64,000 nt of DNA, from assembly GCA_013368315.1 (NCBI GenBank), contig JAACJM010000250.1, forward strand, positions 54,075 to 118,074, in the 5' to 3' direction. Numbering within the stretch: position 1 is the first letter of the stretch; each line of letters begins with the position of its first letter. A model generated the notes under the pieces. That model searched no databases. It had not been told where the DNA came from and was given only the letters and a program-made list of their open reading frames with translations. The position numbers were made by a program, and so were the translations under genes. The stretch is from Tetrapyrgos nigripes. Lineage: Eukaryota; Basidiomycota; Agaricomycetes; Agaricales; Campanellaceae. Below, piece after piece: positions 22,250 to 33,572 of this stretch.

Positions 22250-22557
22250 CTTCTTTGAGACCAATCGCAAAGGGTGGTCTGTTCATGTGTAGAGAGGTCA
22301 CCTTAAATGGCGGGGAGGGAATATATAGGTCATGGTGGTACAGGACAAAGCATTTTTAAGCAAGGACAAAGCACCAGACGCGACTTGCCGACTAGCCATT
22401 GCTAAACAAAGCAGTATTTCATCCCTTTTCAGCTCGAGCGCCCGCGATGAACGGATAGTTCGGTGATTTCCATACTGATACTACTCAGTCCATAGAGTAA
22501 GAGTAAATACATTACACTACAGACCAAGGAACTCAAAAGAGGTTAGAGATCGTTTTA
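22250..22557. other. Intergenic between DUF7918 gene and P450 3' end
   Basis: About 300 nt. Nothing recognised beyond a likely promoter for the DUF7918 gene read leftward. Confidence 0.4.
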
Positions 22558-25497
22558 CTACATTGCTTTGTTACTGTACTTCTCCTGATCCACCATAGTG
22601 ACGAGCAAAGGCAAGGAAGGACTCCTTTGATTGACTTCAGTAAACGGATAAGAGACTCCACCCATACGCCAGACAATCTTATCCTTGGTAGGCTCGAGCT
22701 TGAAAGTGGATATCAGCATGGCGAGGACGACCTCTGAATAAAAAATTAAAATCAAATGAGTAACTCTCCGTGTCTTGATAAATTTTGAACCCGCTGAGGG
22801 AGGAGGGAGGGAAGAACAGTCAGAAAGTGAACAAGTATATATCTACTCACTGGCGGGCTGCGGAAGCTCCTTACATGCACGAGCGTGTTCCTGCTCCAAA
22901 TGTCGTTCTACACAGAAAACAAGGAATATGTATCAGCTCTCTCTTCCTCATTCCGAGGAGTTATGACTAGACTAAAAACATACAAGGGCGAATAAATCCC
23001 TGGGATATGCACATCAACAACTTGTTTGGGCAGCGGATTCAGCCATCTCTCAGGCTTCCACTCGGCAGCATCAGAGCCCCATATATCTAGATTTCGGTTG
23101 GCATTGAGCAATGAAATAATAATGGAGGTATCCTTTGGGATAGTCAGTTCGGTGATCTTGCTTCCGTCACGACCGATGATAGGCTTTGAAAGAGGGATGA
23201 CGTTGAATCTTGAACAGGACTGAGAGGAGAAGAGTGAGGCTCGAGTATCCAAGAGTGTGAGTGATGCTGTAGTAAAGGCTTGCTTACGCTCTGCTTATGT
23301 TTGACACCGAAGGGTAGCTGAAAAGAAGAGAAAAAGGAGGTGGTGCACCTAGGGTACTCACAGGCGTAAAGTTTCCCTGCAAATTGCATCTAGATAGGGA
23401 AGTTGGTCCAAAGTATCGTAAGAAAGGTTCTCAACCAGCGCCGCGAGCATATCAAACCAGTTTCCTTCACGTAGTTTGCCTTGTATCTCGAGGTGGGTGG
23501 AAAGTAGGTGTAGCGTCCGAGCCAGAGCAGTCTACAATTTCGTCGCATTCGGTCAGCTCAGCGGTTACTGACAATTGGAGGTCAGATCCACCGATGTAGT
23601 ATTCACCGCAGCGAAGATGAGTGTGCTGGTGGAAGTAGGTTGCAATTGAGAGCAATTAAAGAGTAATTCTCTTGAGGTACTCACGACATCGAAATTGTGA
23701 CGGAGATCAACAAAGCTCCAGACGAGGTATATTGAGATGACAATTACCTGCGCAATGATTTCCTTTTCATCAAGTCGTTCCACACTATCATCAAGATTCC
23801 CTGTCACTGAGAGTGACATGTTGAGAAATATTGCTTGCTAGGGGTTAAGAGGAGGAAACGCACTGAGAATACTAATAATATCTTTGCCACGACCAATTTG
23901 AGATTTGACTACTTCGTCCCTTTCTGCCAGTGCTTTCTTTTTACCCTCATATATTTCAACGGACAAAGACCACGTGTAGTCAACCATATCCCGCATGTCG
24001 TGAACTAGTTTTGAAGGCATCATATTGACCAAAAACCGACGGAAATTTGGTGGTCCCAAATATTGAGACATGCCAAAGATGTCCATTCGAAAGATGGATA
24101 AACGACCTATGGTAAGACTGCGTGTAGGAGAAGCTTTAGTGTAAGCTTGGTGACCAGCAAAGGCGATACGTACCCGAGATTTTTGATCGTCTTTGAATAA
24201 CGGTGCTCAGAGGCATCGTCGGTCAAAGGGTCAAATGAGTATCCCAGACCCGATTGACCGATAATTTCGAGCGCAGTACGCGATATCCAGGACAAAACAT
24301 TGATCTGTCGATGAAGAAATGAGTTCTTGAAGGGGACAAGCCTTGGAATGACCAACCACTTGTGGACCTGATCGTACTTTCTCAACCAACGCGTCTTGCA
24401 GCTTTTTAGATCGTCAAAATAAGCCAACCTAGCAATGGCAGTAAAAAGAACGATATAGAGTACCTTTCCGACTACGTCGTAGAACACAACCACTAGGGGC
24501 TTTAAGCTAAGCATACAGCCAGCGAAGTGGGAATTAAAGACGTACACATTTCACGCATATGTGCAGCGGAGAACACTGGATTAAGGGACTTCCTTTGTCT
24601 TCTGTGGTGATCGCCTGAAGACCAAGATGAGTCTTGATCCTCGATAAGAGTCTCACCAGTAACCGACAGTAAGCCATCACCAAGGACTTTAAACACCCTG
24701 GATGATTCCTCAGCGAATTTGTCTAAAACCACGTATGATGACCAACTCACGCCGACGTCCTCTTCTCGAAGTTTGATTCATCCTACCGGTGAATGACGGG
24801 CTTAGGATCCATTGGTTGAAGATACTTCAACAGAGACACACATCTTGACCAATATATGATGCAGAACCTTTGGGTCGAAAGTATACAGCTGCTGTTCCCC
24901 AAACGTGCCATTACTGTACTATTTCGAATAGATGAATGGTCACAGTCACAACCCATTTTCCTTCCAAAATGTCTGCTGGTCACAGGTCACTGAGGCCATT
25001 TTCCAAGAAAATCTGTGACCATAAAAAATATTCATCAAAAAAGGAATTTGAAGCAAAAAAATTCCAATTTTTGACTTGTCACACTAAATTTGGAAAATTT
25101 CCAGTCCAGATGGAAAAAATGTCACAGTCACAATGCCTTTCCATCTATTCGAAATGGTACAGTAATGCAAACGACGGGTCATCTATTAAGGAGCAGTAGC
25201 TGAGAAGATGACTGGCAGAGAACTGCGCTACAACGACACATTCTGTCAACAACTTGTGGTGGAAATCCCAGCATGCGAGTGGATCAAGAAGGTATTTGAG
25301 GTGGCCTTTGGATTGTCGTGTTAGCATGGAGCGATTCCCCATAAATTTGCATGAAGTATGAAAGACGCACCTGTGATCCATGAGAAACTGGCTGGACTGG
25401 GTAGGTTGCCAAGATGAGAGCGTCTTGCTCGACGGCTGAGATATATCGCTGTACACACAAGCACGATGAGGAGTACCTGTGAGACAGAAGGGATCAT
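22558..25497 (-). pseudogene. Cytochrome P450 monooxygenase gene, coding exon split by a MITE
   Basis: Would encode an ER-anchored P450. From the ATG at 25497 it has a membrane anchor (VSQVLLIVLVCTAIYL), then LPSPASFSWITG joined by an intron to HLKYLLDPLACWDFHHKLL. Downstream are HHRRQRKSLNPVFSAAHMRE of helix C, the I-helix STLIFAAVNTTS (acidic residue replaced by Asn), ICRETLRL with the ExxR motif, PIIGRDG, EWKPERWLNPLP with the PERW motif, and TFGAGTRSCM of the haem loop. Most exons are readable. At 24906-25167 a 262-bp MITE sits inside an exon, immediately before sequence for FGEQQLYTFDP, so the gene is probably dead unless the insert is spliced out. The reading frame just after the haem loop (22730-22800) is also hard to join. 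Family number not assigned. Confidence 0.78.
24906..25167. mobile_element. MITE (262 bp) inserted in the P450 coding exon
   Basis: Terminal inverted repeats of about 30 nt: left CATTACTGTACTATTTCGAA then TAGATG from 24909; right end, read on the other strand, CATTACTGTACCATTTCGAA then TAGATG. The same 6 bp, CAAACG, flanks both ends (24900-24905 and 25168-25173), a candidate target-site duplication. The inside is AT-rich and non-coding, with repeated GTCACAG motifs. Superfamily not assigned. The left end has three extra bases (TGC) before the repeat, so the exact boundary is uncertain by a few bases. Confidence 0.85.
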
Positions 25498-25662
25498 GAC
25501 TTCAAGAGACTCCTAGTGGAAGAGAGGTTTCAGTGTAAATTGCATTCTGTCGACTAATTTTGGTCAGACCGCGGCACTTCCAAATCGGGACATCCACAGT
25601 GACGATGCCTATTCTTGTTGGTTTCACAGGTACAGAATACAAAGCTACCGGCATACACATAC

Positions 25663-27448
25663 CTACACTGAAGCCCTCCCACTCTCAATGACTCTCAAAT
25701 TCTCCACCACCCTATTGACCGCCGGAGCATGTGACGTATCAATCAACTTGTTCTCCCTCATCCTCATCAACTTTTGGTACAAATACGCCGGAGTCACAAT
25801 CATCGCCTCTGTATTTGCACCTCCTCCGGCATTCGCATCAAACGGCGAAGGATGATTATGACCTCGGGAGGAACCGGACGATCCTCCCGACAACGTGCTT
25901 CCTCCATCTCCAAACAATTCATCCTTCGTATCAGGAGTCCCGTTCAGCGAGGCTGTTGCCGCTGAGCGTTTAGAAGGTGTAGTCGCACCACTCCCGCCAC
26001 CAAATATATTCAGACTCGGAGAAGGTTGCCCAAAATGTCCTTGTGGTTTCGCTGGGGATGTTGCAGTCGAGCCAGAACCAGAAGGTATACCCGAGGCAGA
26101 AGCTTCTGGCCCGCCAGCACTACCGGTGTTGTCCTCGCGGTATCGGTCCCATAAGGCGTATAGAGAGATGATTTCTTGGGAGATAGTGGAAATGAGCGAA
26201 AGTGAGACGTTGAGAGTTGCAAGGAAGGCGATTGGGTCTTGCTTCTCGGGTGTCAAGGAATTGTCTTTAGGTTCTTGGAAGGAAGAAGCTTCAGTGTGAG
26301 ACGACTGACGTGAGGAACGTCGCGGTGTGACAGGTCCAGATTGAGAGGCAGAGATGCCTTCCGCCGGTGTTGAGGACTCCCTTGCAGATGAAACACTTGA
26401 GGATGAGGGAAGGAACTGAGATATATCCTTATATGTGGGTGCATGCAGGACCAGAGTGAGGTAAATCGCGGCTATGGCGATGAGATGAGGTGGATAGAGG
26501 AGGCAAAGGTTGGAACGATATGTATCATTTATGATAAACCTGAGAAGATGTCGGTGCCTAGGCGCAAAATTCGAGATTGAGTCATCACATACCAAGCAGT
26601 CTGTAATGCGTTCACTGATAGCTCCAAGGCACCCTCGCCAGTTCCCCAATACCGCGGACCATCTTCGTCCGCCAAACCCACACCGAGATCGTCTGGATTG
26701 ACTAGATCGCCTGCAGCACCCAGTTCGCCAGCCTCTGCATATGAAGCCGGATTTGTTGCTCCTGACGAAGTACCGCTCCCGCCCGGGGACACCTTACAAA
26801 GAGCAAGAAGGGTTCGGTATGGATGAAAGACCGTAAGGTCACACTCGAGGTCGTCCACCAGATAAAACTCCATTTCTGCCAATTTGGTGTTGTCAGACGG
26901 GAAATGCTTGACATTGTACTGGTCTTCTACAACGAGTGTGGTCAGTACGGAGCTACCAGAAAGACACGATAGCGGGACTCACGGCTAAAAACAGACCTAG
27001 CATCACTAACCACCGTCTTGATATGTACTGGTGATTCCTCTGCTTTCGCTGCAACATAACAGCACGCAGCAATGACCAAGTAGGGGTCCATCTCGCTGTA
27101 CGAGTTCTTCAGATAGAAACGACGAAAAAAAACCGTCGCAGTTGCTATGACACGTTGGCGTAACCCGAGTTTCTTGCCCAACTTTGAAATGACTTGAGAC
27201 AGGGTCAGTAGACAAAACACACAAAGAAAAACTCAGGTCAACTCACCATTGGCAAAGTAGATACCAAAAAAATCTATAAGCTCCTGACTTCCTGCATACG
27301 CAAGGTCCTCTGCCCGAGCTTGAGCAATAGTTGCTCTATCAACTAACCATCTTTTGCTGTATGGGTGTCTTGTAAGTCGTGTAAAGGATACAGAGTATCT
27401 GGATTGTCGGACCTACTAGTGTGAGCTTGCCCAAAAGTCTGTCGCCAT
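25663..27448 (-). CDS. SSN8: Cyclin C, Mediator kinase module (Ssn8-like)
   Basis: Cyclin partner of Cdk8 in the Mediator kinase module, controlling RNA polymerase II transcription. The start is nearly diagnostic: MATDFWASSHY, split by an intron from KRWLVDRATIAQARAEDLAY, which matches the conserved cyclin C opening. The cyclin box follows as LGLRQRVIATATVFFRRFYL, NSYSEMDPYLVIAACCYVAA and KAEESPVHIKT, then EMEFYLVDDLECDLTVFHPY. The second cyclin repeat is FIINDTYRSNLCLLYPPHLI. Two low-complexity inserts are unusual in size: a Gly/Ser/Ala-rich loop (about 40 residues) inside the second repeat, and a Ser/Pro/Gly-rich stretch of about 130 residues near the C-terminus. The end is VVENLRVIESGRASV. 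Introns are short and clean. Confidence 0.92.
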
Positions 27449-27610
27449 CAAAAACACCAGTCGTTGGCCGTCCTGGCCTTGGAACCGTCGTCGTCGTAGT
27501 CGTCAGTGTCAAGTGCTAATCCGTTTCCCACAGTCCCAATTTATTACAAGGTTCGTAGTTAACCGTACATGTTTAAATGCGAAGGTATAGAGCGTAGAGC
27601 AAGTGAAGTT

Positions 27611-29722
27611 TTAGACGCCTAGAATCTGCGAAAGATCCAGAGACTCGGCACTAATCTCCCACTGCAGCACTAAATCAACCGTTGCCTGGGGTTTCAACTC
27701 TTCAATCAACCAACTAATTTTTCCATCCCTACCGATCCTCTCAAGCTCGCTAGTACTGGCTGTCCCGGCCAGAGCTTGCTCAGCAGCATACCACTGCGCT
27801 GATACACCTTCTCCTAGACTGAGAACTGGGATGCCATTTGTAGAATTCGAGGTAGTAAAGGCCGAAATCGTTGAAGTTGAAGTTGAAGGCGAGCTGATCG
27901 TCGGCAAAGGCAAAGTAGGCAACTTTAGCGCAGGCTGTAGCAGCTTGACAGTAATCTGCGAATCGTCCGAGACAGGGATATTGTCAAGGACTCTGAGTAA
28001 AGAGATTGGAGCCCGACCTTTGTTTGAGATGCTCATCTTGCGGGTATACGTGGCCGAGGTGGCTTTGCTAAGAAAGCCCGACATCGGATTACTATTAGTA
28101 ACCTCCTTCCCGCACGGATGGTATCCGACTTGGATATAAGGGTCAACTCTGAGTAGAACGAGAATTATAAGCATAAATATTGACGGAGTAAGTTGAAAGC
28201 CGACTCACCCAAGTGAAAGGTTAAATGACTCTGCAGGATTGACAGGTCGCAAACAAACCTTCGAAACGAAGCTTTTGTCGACAAAGACGTGAGCTTGCCC
28301 AAGGAGGAACGCATACGCGGAATCATTATGTATCTTCGCCTGAAATGATGAGTCTCAGTAACAAGTACTACATCCCCAACAGTAAAGTAAAACATGCAGT
28401 CGCACCTTCATATAAACACGACTATCCTGCTTTGGTAGACATTCCCAAATCAAGTCGGCTTTGAGGTGCAACTGCGCAATTGTGAAGTTCTGGCTTCTTC
28501 TACGAGACGGTATGGTGACACTACCTGGTATCTGGAATGGTGGGATGAAATGGGAGCCTGAGGGTACCAAAGTAGTGTGATGCATGGTAGTGTCCTTGTC
28601 GTCTTCAACGTAGTCGTCGTCCTCGGCGTCAGCGTCTTCCTCCTCAGGAGCCTCAGGTTCCACGTCAAGGAAGCGGCCTCTCTTTCGAGGACGCGTTGAT
28701 GCTGTACTCTTCCGTTTGCGCGTAGGAGAGGTCACCTGGTGTGGATTGGACACAGTGATGTCCCATGTCCCAAACTCGGCCATCGTGAAGTTCTGCCGGG
28801 GAGTGACAGTTTCAAGAGTCAATGGTGCGTCACTCCACGCCTAAAATAACCAGTCAGGTACGCTACTGGCCGCGGTAGGAATGGCAGACTTACCTCTCCC
28901 GTTGACTGGCTAATCACTGCTTTGTAGATAACGGTCACAGGCGCCTGTTGCTGATTGGTATCGACGCGTATTTCGTAGGCTGGCCTCCAAAAGGCCTCTG
29001 TCACCGCTAATTACAAGGACATCAGCATTTTGCAGAGTGAAGCAGGAAGAAAAATGACTTATCGTACCATAGGATAGGACAAGCTCCATTTTCCCTTCCA
29101 TATCTGACCATAATTCGACCGATACTTGGAATCCCTCTATACGCCGATACTCCAGGCTATTCTCCTCAGTGATACACTCCTCAACGTCCTGTAGCTCCTC
29201 CTCCACCTCCTGCAACTTCTGGTGTATATCATCGGACAACCTAGCATAGGTCTTGACAAAGTCTTCGACGTGCTCCGGTGGTGTGGACTGGGCGTTCATT
29301 GTCGATAAATAGCTCGCGAGCGAGTTCTGAGTATTCCTTAGCACTTTCATGCGGTCTTCCAGCTCGCTTCTACGCCGTTTGAGGCCACTCATTGTGATGG
29401 CTTGCAAATTGTTTGAAGGCAGTTTCGATATCGAAACGTCGTGGATAGTAGCTGGGCCCCGTGCTTCCACACTATAAAACAATCAATGAGAAAAAAATGA
29501 CAGCGTAAGGTAAGTGACGCACCGAACGGAATCTTGATCCATGAAGGCAGAAATACCCTCCAAATGGACGCGATTCTGGCCTTGCTTGACATCAAACGTG
29601 AATTCTCGAGTGACCTCTGCACGTTTTGTAGTGTAGAGTCTGATACCCAGTATCTTGCTTTCGGTAGCAGCGTATAGCGCGAAACCACGTTCCGATCCGT
29701 CAGAACTTGAGGCAGAGGACAT
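27611..29722 (-). CDS. DUF4140/DUF4139 (mucoidy-inhibitor-A-like) protein
   Basis: Function unknown in fungi; the domain pair is also found in bacteria. It starts MSSASSSDGSERGFALYAAT. The N-terminal DUF4140-like part includes TKRAEVTREFTFDVKQGQN and VHLEGISAFMDQDSV. A coiled-coil segment follows (RRRSELEDRMKVLRN through LQEVEEELQDVEECI). DUF4139 begins after SYGTI with WRPAYEIRVDTNQQQAP, VIYKAVISQSTGE, then AWSDAPLTLETVTP. The middle holds an acidic insert of about 30 residues next to KRKSTASTRPRKRGR, which could be a nuclear signal. The C-terminal half includes QLHLKADLIWECLP, VDKSFVSKVCLRPV, GVDPYIQVGYHPCG, ISNKGRAPISLLRVLDNIPV and WLIEELKPQATVDLVLQWEI. Six or seven introns. It looks intact. 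Confidence 0.82.
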
Positions 29723-30699
29723 GATGGTTGTCAGAGGGAACAAGAGGGAAGGTTTAAATTACGAAGAGCCGTCTTATATCGTTTGAATGGCCAGGCCCCA
29801 CGGGCCACTGTCTTTTGAGTGGGCGACAGATGGCATTGAGAGCTATATGGAGCGACGTAGTGGCGCTGAGCATCAAACCAACATCGAACCAGGGTTTTAG
29901 CTGATTCAACGTTGCTTACCTGGCATAAAAGACCGAGCGCTCTGAGTCACCGGGTGGACGCATGTGTTGCCAGGTGTCGCCATGTACATATTGCCATCCA
30001 TATAGCTCCAACTTCGACCTCTTCACTCTTCAGCGTATGACGACATCCATCATTTGGTTCTCCTCGGACCTCCTCCTGCGGCACAACTTCAAGCCAGTAA
30101 AGCTGACTATTCATATTCAACGTGTACCGCGGATCTAGATAAATCCACAAACCTTCAAGTCAGAATTCCACGGAAAACTTGTCAAGACTGAGGGAGATCT
30201 TTCCGACTCCTGTAGAGAGAGATGGCAAAAATCCATTTTCAAAATGAGCTTACTCATGAGCAAACCTTTCTCACACGCCACCATTAAACCTTTCGGGCCG
30301 GACTCACACTCGTTGTGAATAGCACGCCGAAAAGACAAAAATATCCACTCGACGGATAGATCTAAGATCACATCACTACTACTGATATAAGATATATCTG
30401 TAAAAAAGTGTGTTTCTGTACGCCTTTCTGCAGAGCGGATATTTTTGTATTTTCGGCGTGTAGGGGTTCATGCTGCTTCTGCCTCTTTCTTCCAGGAACT
30501 GGGGAAAGGTGCCACTGCTGATACGAGTCCCCAAGAGTAAATAGTTCCCGGATAACACCCACCGGATATTTGGAGCCATTTTCCAGTTTTTATTAGATAT
30601 CCGGGAGCATGGGAGTAGCGTATATTAATAGAGGTTGGGGACAACGAGTATTCAATCTGTGTGTGTGTGTATATAGACAGTTCTAATGATGATGAAAAT
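29723..30699. other. Intergenic; contains an inverted repeat and a short GT microsatellite
   Basis: No gene is seen. An inverted repeat at 30322-30461 is listed separately. A TGTGTGTGTGTGTATATA run lies near 30660. Open frames here overlap the inverted repeat and look accidental. Confidence 0.45.
30322..30461. repeat. 29-nt inverted repeat with 82-nt loop
   Basis: Left arm 30322-30350 starts GCACGCCGAAAAGACAAAAA and ends TATCCACTC. Right arm 30433-30461, on the other strand, starts ACACGCCGAAAATACAAAAA and ends TATCCGCTC; only three positions differ. The loop is non-coding. It may be a small MITE or an old fold-back; no flanking duplication is evident. Confidence 0.6.
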
Positions 30700-31190
30700 T
30701 GGATGAAGAGCAGAGAATGGGTGTACCACTGGCACATCTGTACACTGATGAACGCGCCGATGTTGGATGCATGGTGAGGCCTCTTAGTAGCTACATCGGG
30801 TTGCCTCCCGAACCCTCGGCGTATCAGTTCTTGGTGGTTTCGCCACCGTCTGAGGGAGTCGGAAGGAAACACGTCAAGTGTAAGATAGAGAACCGCTGTC
30901 CAAATTGTAAGGCACTTACGAGTGGCACTGATCATCTTGATACACTGTGGGTTACGAACAGTGACGACCATATCGGATGCCTTGTAAGGATGGCCGCATG
31001 AACCGATACCGGGTTCGAAGAATGTGGTTGCATGTTGGATGTATCGGTATTATGTACCAGACCAGGAGAGATGCGAACACTCGCCTTGACCGGCGTGGCG
31101 ACGTTCGAGAACGACGGACGCTTGACTTTCCAATGCCATTGCTAGCAGCAAGAGAGTCGCGGCAAGGATGACTCAATAGAAGTGACTTGG
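30700..31190 (-). pseudogene. Probable relic of a secreted barwin-like (DPBB/RlpA-like) protein gene
   Basis: Read leftward, the sequence gives a hydrophobic lead (LAATLLLLAMALESQA), then VVLERRHAGQGE, and in another frame FEPGIGSCGHPYKASDMVV and NPQCIKMISAT. This resembles the small secreted double-psi beta-barrel proteins of fungi: signal peptide, a GxGxCG turn, conserved Cys. No ATG precedes the hydrophobic lead in frame (a TGA does). The link to the GIGSCG part needs a frame change, and the exon after the plausible intron at about 30848-30925 ends in a stop after HGGETTKN. I read it as a decayed gene. The family call is tentative because only short motifs support it. Confidence 0.4.
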
Positions 31191-32505
31191 GCTAGACATG
31201 ACTGTCGAATTATAGGTAGTCCAATGAGGGGGAATTCGAGATAAATAGGACAAAAATAAGTAGACAAGAGAGGGCAAGACTTGGAAGAGCCTGAAGTGTA
31301 AGAATCCTCCAAGCTTTTATATCCTCTCACCTCCAAAAAACAAAATTTATGTAGATAGGATATCTAAGGCCAGTCGTACGAGTGTTGCCACCAGTCTCAA
31401 AAACGACCCGCGCTCGATACTGTGGCTCACACTGCCGTCTGCATACAAGTAAGTGATAAACATCGTACAGAGACACGTACTAAGTCCACGACAGGCTGAA
31501 GGTGAGCACAGTAAGCCAGTCAACAATTGGCCCAAAACTAGATTGAGATCCGGCTCGGAATGATATTCATCGCGTATCCAGTCTAGAAATAGACATCGTC
31601 ACCGCTAAGCACGGGAGGAACACAGGGGCATTTGGATTCCTGACAGGAAGATAATAACTTTGCATCAATGATTTCTGTATTCCCTCTGTCTCCCAAAACT
31701 TGAGGAACAGTGTAGGTTCTTAAGCACAGGAGGGACCTCAGCCGGAAAAACTCGGGAGTTGCATTTCCGGTGAGACAATTATAGTAACTTGGATTCCATA
31801 TTTGGCAAGTATGTAGTCCAGATTCCTAGACTTCCGGCGCTCATGGTAGTCTTGTTCAATCTGACATTTTGCAGAATTGCGGTAAAATGGAATGTATCTA
31901 TGCGGTATGATGGGCTCTGTGAGACGAGCGCAACACTCGAAACAGTGTTTTTGCATTCTTCAATTTCAAGCTGTCCTTGGTCCTTGGATGCGGGCATGTC
32001 GGCAGCGAACTGATAACGAACTGGCTACTCTAGACTCCTCTGCAGCGGAGTCGCTAAAGTGAATGAGTTCCTGACCGTCGGTCAAGGACGGAAATATGGG
32101 ATCCCTGGGGACTACAGTTGCGGACAGTCAAAGTCACCCACTTTTGCCGACCCTTTTCCACGGTCCCTATGATATGCGCAATCGAGAGATCTCATTGAGA
32201 AGATGCTCTCGTAATATTTTGAAGTAATTCCATCGAGCCGTTCACGAGTTACATACCATTTTAGGTAGTGCCGACCCCTAAAAGTTGGCCCAACATGAAA
32301 ACAAGTTTCTAAAATCCCGAAAAAATGCGCAATTGACTCCTTTCGTTGAGCTGGTTATGATTCTGAAAAAATTAAGACAATTCCACGAACGGATGTGCCA
32401 GAAATAAATCCCATAATGACATATGTAAAGCTAAAATCCATCGATGTCAGTAACCATCGATGTAAGTAATAATCTATAAAACTTCCTTCACTTTGACACC
32501 AAACA
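31191..32505. other. Gene-poor stretch before the repeat island
   Basis: About 1.3 kb with no supported gene. Short open frames near 31740-32010 lie on both strands over the same bases and show no domain. CATCGATGT occurs twice at about 32440 and 32456. This may be old transposon sequence belonging to the element whose ORF starts at 32506. Confidence 0.4.
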
Positions 32506-33148
32506 ATGTCCTCTCATCGTGGTGGTCGTCTTCGTAAATCTGCTCAGGGTGGTGGTGGTGGTAATATATCAGGTCTTCGCAATCAAAAACCTTCAGACAA
32601 TCCTTCGGCTCCCCAGCCTTCCACTTTCAACGAAAAGCACGCTTCCGGAAGCTCTCAAATAAATGTTCTCTTCAATAGTAACACCCGGATCAATTGGGCT
32701 GCAGAAGACACCATTGATTCAGAGAATGAGTCTGATATTGACGAAGAAGCAGAACTGGATGATTTGAATAACAAGATTCTGCAAAAGCAGCTGGTCTGGA
32801 TTGCTGTGAAGGAAGATGAGGATGGGGAATGGCTTCCAGGGTATCGGAGACGTGTAATTAAGACTTTACCTAGAGGTGTGTCCCTTTCAGTCTCTGTATG
32901 TACTGTTGACTGACTTACTGGTGCCAGTACAACCTAAAGAATACATAAAAGGCCCTGATGTCATGAGCAAGTCTGCCTGCACACAACGACGATATAAAAA
33001 GGAGTATGCAAATCAATCAAAACTCGATGCTCACCTTCCAGGGTATCTGCAGTCAGACAACAACATCCCACAGGGCGAAGCTAGGACCAGTCGTACAATT
33101 ATCGATTTAACATCATCACCGGAGTCTTCTCAACCACTGTTGGAGTAG
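32506..33148 (+). pseudogene. N-terminal part of an old DDE-type transposon gene, interrupted by nested insertions
   Basis: Starts MSSHRGGRLRKSAQ, continues through a Ser/Asn/Pro-rich lead and an acidic patch (ENESDIDEEAELDDLN). After a 53-nt intron at 32876-32928 comes VQPKEYIKGPDVMSKS, TQRRYKKEYANQSKLD. From memory of the family, the pattern GPDVMSKS..TQRRYKK..NQ.KLD lies in the N-terminal region of a frequent Agaricomycete transposase whose next domain (FARRVRQLARHYQFFEQLPV) is found here only at 41.3 kb. The frame closes at 33148, just before an inserted element whose 8-bp target duplication starts at 33155. I therefore read 32506-33148 and 40657-41475 as two halves of one host element. 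The link between halves is inference. Confidence 0.5.
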
Positions 33149-33572
33149 GAACTGGCGTCCCTCAAGGGGTGTCTGGAATTGCAGACCGGCACACTCCGAC
33201 GGTGGTCGGTCAACTCACGAAGGCCACTAAAAAATTTTGGACCACAAAGATTTTTTTCAGTAAAACCGACCCAGAATGTACATACTTCAGTATTTGAGAG
33301 TATCAAGATGTGAGAAAGTGATAAAAGTAACATATAAGACAAGTAGAGGTGCAGTCGTAGGATCAATGTAGGACCGACGCACCAAAATGACGCAGTGCTT
33401 CATTCCTATTGGTCAGATTTTTTTTTGTGCGCCGGCTGCGCATCGAGTGACTTTGAGCAACCTTGAGCTTCCCTACAGCAGCAAAGGATGATAGACTCTG
33501 ATGAAGAGCTACCAGACCTTACACAAGTGAGCAAAGTATTCTAGTTGGCTGTACCTGGGATGGCATTGACAA

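Noticed and set aside
24936..25199. 87-codon plus-strand frame inside the P450 locus
   Set aside because: It lies almost wholly within the non-coding MITE.
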